This document shows, piece after piece, positions 35,101 to 44,941 of a DNA stretch of 64,000 nt (its first letter is position 1; each line of letters starts with the position of its first letter). Under the pieces are notes generated by a model, which saw only the letters and a program-made list of their open reading frames with translations, was not told the origin of the DNA and ran no database searches. Both the position numbers and the translations under genes were made by a program. Origin of the DNA: Dipteris shenzhenensis (taxonomy: Eukaryota > Polypodiophyta > Polypodiopsida > Gleicheniales); NCBI GenBank assembly GCA_047967505.1, contig CM106538.1. One strand, given 5' to 3'.

Positions 35101-35704
35101 CTTTGGGCACAATATCTAAAGTGATGCCTTGTGGGATAGACAAGATCCTAAAGGATTTGTTTCGATGATTGTTCATTAACTAGTCATTCGTTCCCACATT
35201 TGTTCATTAACTACTACTGCCGCTGCCCTTTGTGGGCAGAGAATCCTCTCTCTCCATATTACTACTAGATGTATTTGGTTAGCACTCTCCTTGGATATTG
35301 TGGTCCAAGAAGATTAATGGAGGGACTTCAATACCCCACTATTGGTACCTCTTAGCTAAACCTTGTGCCATTGCACTAGCGTCATGAAGGTAACCAATAG
35401 AATTTCTTGATAAGTGTCATGCCCATTCTCCCTAGGCCAAAGCTACCATAGTTTTTCCATGATGATTTTCATTTTTTCTTTTCATTTATGTTCCATCATG
35501 AGGGTAGGGCACAATGGTCATATGCATGGTGTGAATATGCCAATGCACGGTGGTCCTAGATATAAATCATTCGGGTCTACCATTAAAGAGTGCCAGGTAT
35601 GGAATCCTTCCAATCTTACCTTTGCCCAAAGATAAGGGAAAATTGCCAAAATAATTGCAAGGGTCATCAAAGTGTGCTAAACTCAAGGAATATAAGTGTC
35701 CCCA
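32126..35704. other. Unassigned intergenic sequence
   Basis: Open frames at 32842-33177 (+), 33755-34072 (+) and others show no motif I recognise. Two small hairpins lie at 32912-32950. (CA)n-rich stretch at 34012-34055. No gene or element can be supported. Confidence 0.35.
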
Positions 35705-35729
35705 TGTGTGTGTGTGTGTGTGTGTGTGT
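35705..35729 (+). repeat. (GT)n microsatellite
   Basis: About 12 GT units immediately before the first copy of a 460-bp direct repeat. Confidence 0.9.
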
Positions 35730-36200
35730 TTAGATTAAAAAGTCCCATCAATAATTGAGCCATACAATTAATTCCATCAATTGGATAAAAAGTTGAAAAA
35801 GGAAAAATATTTGAGACATCTAAGTTGAAAAATGCAGCAACTTGAGTTTTAAATTTTCAATCAAACTTAAGAAGTTTTAATAATATTGAGTTTGATAAAC
35901 ATAACATTGAAAAAAGACACCAAATTTTCAAGCAGTCTAGGTTTCAAGGAGGTCGGGGTTCACTCACTGGTCACCATCCAAACAAACTAGGTGTTAGAAC
36001 ATCATAGTTACATTTGGGTAGACATGTAATGCTTGTTTTCCCTGGCTTGTTATCGCTTTACCTAGGAATATAGAAAACCATATGGATTCTTAGATAACTA
36101 AAAAAAATTTAAGCCACAAGTGAAGTTTAAGTCTTAAGTGGAGTAAGGAGCAAATGCTTGATTTCACAGGGGTACATAAAAGAATAATTCATAGTTGGGA
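35729..36200 (+). repeat. First copy of a roughly 460-bp direct repeat
   Basis: Starts TTTAGATTAAAAAGTCCCAT and ends AGAATAATTCATAGTTGG. The second copy is at 36775-37240. Both are preceded by GT-rich DNA. They differ by scattered substitutions and small indels. No coding. Confidence 0.8.
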
Positions 36201-36297
36201 AAGTATACATGTGTGTGTGTGTGTGCACGCGTGTGTGTGTGCACACGTGTGTGTGTAAAGAGATAAGTGTTTGTGTGTGAGAGATATATTTACTAAT

Positions 36298-36361
<64 letters not shown>
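36201..36361 (+). repeat. GT-rich block and (TA)30 microsatellite
   Basis: Interrupted (GT)n at 36209-36258 and a TA tract of about 60 bp at 36300-36361, followed by a T-run. Confidence 0.9.
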
Positions 36362-36371
<10 letters not shown>

Positions 36372-36637
36372 TTTCTATTTATTTATTTATTGTTATTATT
36401 TTATTTTATTTTTGTTGCCCACCCCTAACCTAGAGGGTAAGAGCACATGGTCGAGAGTAAGCTGACCATGTGGAACTCACTCCCCACCTACTGATAACAA
36501 GTGAATAAAAGTGGATGTGTATGATAAGTGTCAAAATGAAAAACTGATGCCAATGGTAAATGCGTAAACCACTTTTGCAAAATAGATATAAATAGTAAAA
36601 AATAAGGCGTATCACAAAATGACTAGGGATTATCTGT

Positions 36638-36755
36638 GCTAAAGAATTATCCAATGGATGTGAATTAATTGTATGGCACTAGCCTTTGGTCATGCTAAAG
36701 ATTTATCCAATGGATGTGAATTTATTGTATGGCACTAGCCCGACCAAAGGCTAGT
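36638..36755 (+). repeat. 56-bp tandem duplication with a 14-bp inverted repeat
   Basis: GCTAAAGAATTATCCAATGG at 36638 recurs at 36694. ACTAGCCTTTGGTC (36678-36691) is inverted as GACCAAAGGCTAGT (36742-36755). Confidence 0.75.
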
Positions 36756-36774
36756 TGGGAAATCGAAGTGTGTG

Positions 36775-37240
36775 TTTAGATTAAAAAGTCCATCAATAAT
36801 TGAGCCATACAATTAATTCCATCAATTGGATAAACATATAAGGAAAAAATGTTCCAAACAATTAAGTTGAAAAATGCAACAGTTCGACTTTACAAAAATT
36901 TTGATCAAAATTAAGAATTTTTAATAATATTGAATTTGATCAACATAATATTTAAAAAAGACGTCGAATCCTCAAGCAGTCCAGGTTCTGAGGTCAGAGT
37001 CCACTTACCTACCACCATTCAAACAAACTAGGTGTTGGAACATCATAGTTACATTTGGGTAGACATGTAATGCTTGTTTTCCCCGACTTCTTATTGCTTT
37101 ACCTAGAAATATAGACAACCGTATGGATTCTTAGATAACTGAAAAAAATTTAAGCCACAAATGAAGTTTAAGTTACAAGTGGAGAAAGGAGCGAATGAGT
37201 GATTTCACGGGGGTACATAAAAGAATAATTCATAGTTGGA
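36775..37240 (+). repeat. Second copy of the roughly 460-bp direct repeat
   Basis: Begins TTTAGATTAAAAAGTCCATC after GTGTGTG and ends AGAATAATTCATAGTTGG. Copy offset is about 1,047 bp. It could be an unequal duplication or the two ends of a small unrecognised element. Confidence 0.8.
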
Positions 37241-39200
37241 GTAAGGATTGGCACCTCCACCTTGGAGGTTTCCATTTGATGCACCAGAGCACCATTTGCA
37301 CTTACCCAATCAAATGATGCCACCTACACCTCTGCAACATGCAGAGAGCTCCTGCAGCTTGTCAGAAGCCACCCTTAGCTCCCTGTAGCTCATCAAACGG
37401 TTCATTTAATGTAGATCTTTGTTGTTCACGCGGATTTAATTAAAACTTGACTTTAGTGATGCATGAATAACCTTGTATGCACTGGCTCTAATAATGTTAG
37501 GGCATCTGAGACTGTACCATTGTGAGGCCACCCGGTACTATGTAGCATACAGCATAGCTAGCCTCATTATTTAATGCCTCAAAGATTGCAAGGCAATAGG
37601 CTCCATGAGACCCGCTACTCTGTTCCCCCACGCATTGAAGTGTGTGTCTTAGACTCTGCACCGTGTCTCCTATTCTATGAGACTTGCAACTACAATAATC
37701 AGCGATTAGTCCTGACATGTGTCCCAAGCTTGTGCATTGGGAGGAAGGTGATGAGGATGCGGCTGAGCAGTGGCTCCACAATGGTAAAAGGCATTTATTA
37801 ACTACATCACTTGGGAAAAAATTGTATTCTTTAGGCATATTGTGAAAATATTTATTGCTTTGGCATTTGAATCATCATTAGTGGCCTTGGAATGCCCTAA
37901 AATGAAATTTGATTTGGAGAACTTTGGAGCCTTGGAAGTCTTTAGAGGCAGTTCCCAAAGCTCAATGAGTCAATGAAAGCGTGTGCATCTTGTTCATAGC
38001 AAGTATTACGTGGATTTGCTATTGAACAAAGAAGGTAGGTACTTGGTATACGTATGCTCTTACCTTGTCACGACACCCACGAGCTAAATTGATAGCCAAT
38101 CATTTTTTCCTTCATGTAATGATTTACAATGCTCAACTATGGAAGACTAGGTAGTGTTTATAGAGGTGTCCTCCCCATAAATGAAGGTCGCCCAAGGAAT
38201 GAAGGGTCACTTTGCCTTTTCATTACCCATTCCTTTGCCCGAAAAATTAAGGGACACTTGCTAATTTCTCATATCCCACAACCCTCGTGCACACATTATT
38301 ATTTTTTAATCCATAAGCAAGGGTTAATTACATGCTATTGATCAATTAGCTACCCTTTGTGGTTGAGTGAATTCAGCACAAATAAAGGTCCTACGTGAAC
38401 TGACTTATGATATGAATTTTATGGGGTTACTTTAATGCTTTTGTCCCCCCTTGTTTCCCGGCCACCAGCAACCTTATGACTCATTAAATGCCATTTACAA
38501 AAAACATTTTATTGGAACTGGTTATAAAGAATATCCTTTCTTGACCATAACTAAGCAACGAGCTTTTTGACTCATTAAGTGCTATGCAAAAGGTTGGCTT
38601 TTCAAGTACATCCATTCTTGAACTTAATTGTTAGTAGGAAGGTGTGTGTGTGTGTGTGCGCGCACGCATGAGCCCATGTGTATACACACAAGGATGAGGA
38701 TGTTGCAAGTATTTTGCAAAGCTGGTATGCTTGGAGGTTCTAGTTTGAGAAAATACAGAGCTCTTGGATGAGGCATGACAATTCAATAGCTACTACAATG
38801 GCTGCATTAAGGGGGGGATCCATCGATGAAGGCTTACCTCCTAGGCTAAGCCTAGAGATCAACCTAGTTAGGAGTGGGGTGAGAGCTAGAGATGAGGCAA
38901 CAAGAGCACGCGCGCGCGCACACACACACACACACACACATGCATTTGCATAATTTCTCATAACCACACTATCGACTAAGGAAATGGAGATCGAAACACA
39001 TTAAATGAAATCATCTTTATCGCCTTACCAATTTGGCATTTTCTTCATATAATGTACCTATCTTTTAAAAGGATGCCTCACCTATTTTATGGATGATTCC
39101 TCTTAAGCAATTTAATACAATAGCCACATTCATTTGGTGTGGGTAGTGTGCATATGATAAGAAACAATCACGAAAAAATATTTTATACAAGGCCAATTAA
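37241..39200. other. Intergenic, nothing recognised
   Basis: A GT tract at 38643-38660 and a (GC)n(CA)n tract at 38909-38940 are the only structured parts. Short open frames have no motif. Confidence 0.4.
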
Positions 39201-39202
39201 CA

Positions 39203-40740
39203 ATGGAGACATTGCCAACAAGCATTAACAACAAGGCTCCCATGGCACAACAAGTTGCTTCCTCCGACATAGATTGGATAGACCTAATTGAAGCCTTGGA
39301 CCACTGTGCATCTCCATCTGCAGCTCTCCAACTAAATACAAGGAACTCAGAGAAAAGGTGCACGAGAGAGCTAACATTATGGAAGACTGTTTTATTGATT
39401 TCTTGGTGCAGAGCATGCAGACAGCCTTGAATATCTACAAGAGTTGTGAGGAAACTCTAATGGCAACTTCCACTAACCTTGCTCTCACAAAACTCAAAGC
39501 CAATGATGTTCACCTACAACAAGTAGCTCAAGCCAACTGCACTGCATCCCTGGCATCAAGGAAGCAGCTCACGTTCCTCCAAAGTGAGCTTGTCGCAGAG
39601 AAGGCTCGAGCTGATAGGCTGGAAAGGTGTTGTGCAGAAATCAATGAAAGCTTGGAGATGTACAAGACTAACAGTGAGGGGGGCCATGGCACTTAGCAGA
39701 GCATCAAATCAAAGCCCTAGATACAGACCTGCAAGAACAACATGAACGATGTTTATAGCTACATCATCGCTGCCGCCTTAAGAGGAACCAAAAATCGAGA
39801 GCGAGCGGGAAGAAGAGTATGACCGAGTCCCGTGGGCATTGTAAACTTAAGCACACATGACCTAGAGCCATGCACAATAGAGAAGACTTTTCACTTCCAC
39901 CTTAATATCCTTAGAATAGCCTCTACTTAATACCACTTAGACCTCACTAATCCCCTCCCACCTAGCTATATTTTGGATATTCTTTGCTGCCACTCCACTC
40001 ATGCCAACCCCATTCTAGCCATGGCATTTTTTAGTAGACATCTACAATTTCAAAATGATGTCAACATCAAGCTCCTCCTTCTACACCCAATCATACTCAA
40101 TTTTAGGAGCTAGTGTCATATCATACAAGAGTCTTCCTTTTTTTCCTACCAACGAAGAAATATTAGAACTAGCCAACCTACAGTCCACATTCTGTGGCCG
40201 AAGGCCTTAGGTGGTTGTGGGAATGCGGACGTACGGAGGCTGAGCGAACGAGGGCTTCCCTCATTCAAAACAATGTCACACAATATCATCCCTCCGGAAT
40301 CCTCAATTTGCACTATAAAGTGTTGGCGACCATGCAACATATGCTTGAAGAAGGATTTAGCCATTTTAAAACTGAGCATGTGGCCTACCCCACACACCTA
40401 AATGAGGAGGAATTTGATACCGCTATAGCTATTTTGAATTCTATTGCACATCCCAACACCATCCATCTGCGACATCCCTCCTCCAACATTAACCACCCTC
40501 CTGCTTCTCCCCTAAAGACTTATCTCAAATTTTTTGCCCAATCCATTCACTCTACCCCACCCACTTCTTTCGCATCAACAAAGCCCTCTACCTCACATCC
40601 CTCCACAAGCACCAACATAGGTTCAATAGATGCTCCTGCAAGACAAGGTGATGATCAAACACCTGTTGAGTATACCCCCGCACAACTCCAAACAATTTTT
40701 ACGAGACTGGCCCTATTTTCGGGTGAGCCCCTTCCATAGC
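39203..40740 (+). pseudogene. Unrecognised decayed coding region with coiled-coil segment
   Basis: The first frame (39203) reads DWIDLIEALDHCASPSAAL. A frameshift near 39325 moves coding to SPTKYKELREKVHERANIME and a long helical stretch (LASRKQLTFLQSELVAEKAR, ADRLERCCAEINESLEMYK) ending at a stop at 39694. Lysine/arginine-rich text follows. A second frame (about 40190-40739) reads NLHYKVLATMQHMLEEGFSH and a Ser/Thr/Pro-rich tail ending TPAQLQTIFTRLALFSGEPLP-like. It is unlike the LINE and copia proteins in this window. It could be a gag-like protein, an old viral insertion or a dead host gene. I do not recognise the family. Confidence 0.35.
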
Positions 40741-42579
40741 AACAACCACTGGACAAACTGGCCCACTTTCCCATCAATGGGAATGATAAAACAACAGAAG
40801 ATAGTCCTCTCGCAGATTCCCAGTGTTACCACCGCCATTCGGAGATATTACAGATTAAAGTCTGTGATAAGGCAAGCTCCGAAGCATTGATCTGAAGGTG
40901 GTCATTATAATTGGAGGTCTGTGCCTTCATTACATTCATTGAGAAGGCCTTCCACCCCTGGTAAGCTTCTTCCAACAAAAAGGAGATAAGAGGCAGAGAT
41001 AAAGACCCAGATCCCACAAGCTGTGCTCATCTCACCGATGCTGATGTTGGAATCCACCCAGCTTGGCAGATTTAAGCAACCCAAATTTTGAAAGATGTAC
41101 TTCAACGCTAGCTAGGACCGCAGGGTTCACCCCACGTACATGCCCCTCCCTTGATGTCGGAAGTGGAGCTTCTTCCAGCAATTGCAAGCGATTTTTCTCG
41201 CTTCAATTTTTCGAAGGTAGCTATCTCGTATGCACTTATATATCATATGGAGCAGTTCATGGAGACATTCACCAGGGCCTTGACCCTACGGTGGTAACCT
41301 CAATACATATTTTCTATCTCCTTATCATTTTTCCAAGAGCGCATCGCCACCATCAAAGAATGCTAGGTGAATATACGACATGAACTGATTTTTGATCCAA
41401 CGCCGGTTCCACATATTGCCAGATGGTACGAATCTACGTCCGGATCCACAATCTACACAAGCATCACATTCAAACCTTCGAAGACATGCATGACACGCGT
41501 TTTTAAAAGCTGCACCATCCGTTTTGCAAAATATCACAACTGCTCAACCAACACTCCATCGTTCAAATCGCACAGTCTTCTGAATGGCTCCACCGTAATT
41601 GAGGATGGATCAACATGAGGAAGGCAGGCATGTAAACCACCTTGGTCAACAGTGCCATGTTTGCGCCTTCCCATGTAATCATGTGTATGCGCCCAAGGAT
41701 TTTGTTAGGAATTGCCTTGGAGACATATCGGCCCAAGAAGATTATAAAAACTAGGAACAGTAGAATAGAGAGGGTAGGAAGAGAAGGCAAGCATCGGATC
41801 GGCCCTCCCTTCAAAAGGTGCTATGTATAAAAGGCCAAAAGTTTGACTTTGATCTTCTGTTGTCGTTTGCAAGTTTGATGGAATACAAGCTCCGCTTTTC
41901 TTCATGAGTTGTCTTTTCTTCTTTCAACATCTTGCCTTTACTAAATGCCACTCATCCCCCTTTTCCCTTCTCTTATCTCTTGACTCCCCTCTCTTTCCCT
42001 CTTCCCCTCTCCCTTCTCCCCCTTCCTCTCTAGTCGATTCACCATTGCAACAACTGCGGAAGCCACTTGGGTGACACATGTGGATTGTTTGTGCTTGCAT
42101 TGCTCTCACGAGTAGTAGCTTAGAGGAGGAGGCTCCATCAGTATTCTTCCAAGATCCCCATGACATATGAGTCATGGCTAGAGACTACACAGTTTATGGT
42201 GTTCTTTTTAGCTCCTCAAAATGTTTAAGCTATTTGTTCCTGAGAAATCTTCTTTTCTTGTTCCTTACCACCATATGTATGCTCTAGCTTTGTACTCCTT
42301 TTTGGTAGTATTTGTTGTTTTCCATGCATTATTTGTTCATAGCAATTGTTACAAGGCATGCCTATGCTCCTCCCCTTGCTTTTTTGTGAAGCATTTATGG
42401 GCTGTTTGAAGCTTCTTACAATATTGCTATCATTCATTTATTCATTGCTTGGCATGTAGCAGGCGTCTGACAATGTGATATTATTGTTTCTAGTCCCGCT
42501 CATGGATATGCACCATTTTATAATCCATTCTTAAACGGCGGGTGCTGTAGGTTTCTGTTTTTCTGCAACAAACCTTGTT
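40741..42579. other. Unassigned sequence
   Basis: Includes a pyrimidine-rich run at about 41950-42030 (CTCTCCCTTCTCCCCC). A - strand frame at 41563-41814 has no known motif. Nothing firm. Confidence 0.3.
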
Positions 42580-44086
42580 CATTTTTAGTCCTAGCAATAT
42601 TGCTGTGTGGTCAGATTCCAAAGTAGCCTTGAGATATTCCATTATATGTCTTTCTTATGATCACATAGTCGATCACACTTGACCCTTGGGGAGTTTTGCA
42701 TGTATAGTCTTATGCGTCCTTGAAAAAGGGATTGTAATTACATATTTGCAGTCGTCTTACGTGAGAGAGTCTCCCCATGTGGGGGATTTCTTGTGTCCTC
42801 TTTCCAACCCCTCCTTTTCGTCTTCCATTTCTTCCATAGGGGGGTCTCTCCCCTCCATTGTGAAGATGCCTTGCTTTTAGCCTATTCATGCAGTGAAAAC
42901 CCTTGCCAAAATAACACAATGGTCTTTAGAGGACCTGCTATATCCTCTCCCAAATGCATGAGGGTCTTCCCGAGATCTTTGGTGGTTGTTTTTGTAGATG
43001 GGTGATTGAGGGGGTGCATAGTATCATGCTGTTAGACAGATGCTCCCTTCTTTTGCCACTATCTCTAACCACATATACTCTTATTTATGTGGTCTTCTTA
43101 GATGCTCTCTGTGATTTTTCCCAATGCCACGTTGATGTAGCATTCCCACTGAATCCATGTCTTCCTATGTGATTTTTTGGCATTCCATTTTGATGTTTTT
43201 ATAAAACCATGTACTTTTGGGGCTTCACTCCCTTTATGCTCCCATGTCTCCAAAGCTATGAAAATGTATGTCTCTAATATTTCCTCTTCCAATGTAATGG
43301 CCTTCTAACATGCTGTTAGACACATGCTCCCTTCTTTTGCCACTATCTCTAACCACATCTACTCTTATTTATGTGGTCTTCTTAGACGCTCTTAGTGGTT
43401 TTTCCCAATGCCACGTTGATGTAGCATTCTGAATCAATGTCTTCCTATGTGATTTTTTGGCATTCCATTTTGATGTTTTTATAAAACCGTGTACTTTTGG
43501 GGCTTCACTCCCTTTATGCTCCCATGTCTCCAAAGCTATGAAAATGTATGTCTCTAATATTTCCTCTTCCAATGTGATGGCCTTCTCGAAGGACCATACT
43601 CCCATGTTCCATAGTTTAATCGGGAGGGTCTCAAATCCCTATGTGTGCTTCCCTCCGCTGTTGTCTCTTTCTGTAATGATAGCTTTTCCATCTCTCATGA
43701 ATGAATTCTTTCCCTCCTGTTTTGCATTTCTTAGTACCTCAACCTCCAACTTCTTTTGGCAGTATTGGCTCCTTGTAAGTTCCTCCTTTTACAGATATTT
43801 AGTGCCCCTTGAGGTGTTGCTTATGGTTCAACACTCTAAAGTGGGACCATGTGTTTTGGAATTTGACAATTATTTATCTTGGCTTGCACTCTTAAGGCAT
43901 CCCATCACTTTATTGCTAAGATGTGCATTGTCTTTTGGAAAACCTCAGTACCCCCACTCGGGGGTTCAGGACCTCTCTCTACTCCCTTTGTTCTCTTCGT
44001 GGGTGAAGGTTAGCTCATCCATTTTGCTCAATTGTGGGATCTCTTTCTCAAATCTGATTGTCCATACCACCTTTAAATCACAATAG
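42580..44086 (-). mobile_element. LINE endonuclease relic with internal tandem duplication
   Basis: On the - strand the end part reads RRLQICNYNPFFKDA, YTCKTPQGSSVIDYVIIRKT and, after a frameshift, SDHTAILLGL. These are the conserved end of APE-type LINE endonucleases (S-x-IDY and SDH motifs). Farther 5', EILETYIFIALETWEHKGSE resembles the early LxETW catalytic-Glu region and is present twice because of a 284-bp tandem duplication (43025-43592). No RT follows on the 3' side. Confidence 0.5.
43025..43592 (+). repeat. 284-bp tandem duplication
   Basis: CATGCTGTTAGACAGATGCT at 43025 recurs at 43309 with few substitutions and a small deletion. The second copy ends near CCTTCT at 43585. It lies within the LINE endonuclease relic. 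Confidence 0.85.
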
Positions 44087-44696
44087 GGAGCATTCTAGGA
44101 ACTAGACACAGACCCCACCTTTTGATTTATAGCAGATCTGAGAAATTCAAGCATGGAGCAAGGCAATGGAGAACCTAATGCTGCAAGTTCAACTATAAAT
44201 ATTCCAGGGCTGTACATCCAAAATTTTCATTATCAAGGTCCTGAGAAAAGGTCCCGCTGATATTGTTCAAGAGGCTTTACCTACACTCGGGGGATTTAAG
44301 ATTGTGTAAAACTAATTCCAGGAAGCTGCCGCATCAATACAGTAAATCCTGATGAGAACTTTTCCAGGAACCATGTGCCATGGGAAGAGCATATTCTCTG
44401 TCCCCAACTTGCGCAAAAGGGACAATGAGCAAACCATATTTTATCCTTAACAATTTTTCATTATGGTTGTAAAGCTAATGTTGCTCATAGAAGTCGTTGT
44501 ACAAGTAATATGCAATTCAACAATAATTGGAAAACCAACAAAGTAGTTTTGCAGGAGAGAAGTAGCATAACAACATCAGCCATTCCAGTCATAAGCATCA
44601 CATAAAACCACATTTTAAATTTTCCATTGTATTATAATTTTTCCTAATGAGTATGTACAGTATACATCACCATATAACAGCAATAGATTTGTTACC
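44087..44696. other. Intergenic region downstream of the CHID1-like gene
   Basis: Presumably contains the gene's 3' UTR on the - strand. + strand TTTTCCTAATG and TTATAATTTT near 44636 could be polyadenylation-region text, not provable. Confidence 0.4.
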
Positions 44697-44941
44697 TTAC
44701 AGCAGATCAAAAAAATATTCCAAGCCTTGCCCAATCTCCCAGATTGAGATGCCAGTACCCCAAGTGCTTGCCTCTTCCAATCTCAAAGCTAATGACTTCA
44801 AGGATGGGTAGTACACAATATGTTTCTTTTTCCCATCTAAGTATTCAAAATAATGTTCCTTAGCTTCATCATGCCACATCATTGTAGGCTTATGCTTTTT
44901 CAAAAGAGAGATATACTGATGCCCAATAATTGGCCCTCCAC
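44697..44941 (-). CDS. CHID1-like exon 8 (last)
   Basis: Acceptor TCTACTGTAG. Completes Gly, then GGPIIGHQYISLLKKHKPTM and the conserved C-terminus ending FFDLL and TAA. Confidence 0.9.

Noticed and set aside
43457-44086. 209-residue + strand open frame as a gene
   Set aside because: It is the antisense of a LINE endonuclease relic on the - strand and has no recognisable domain.
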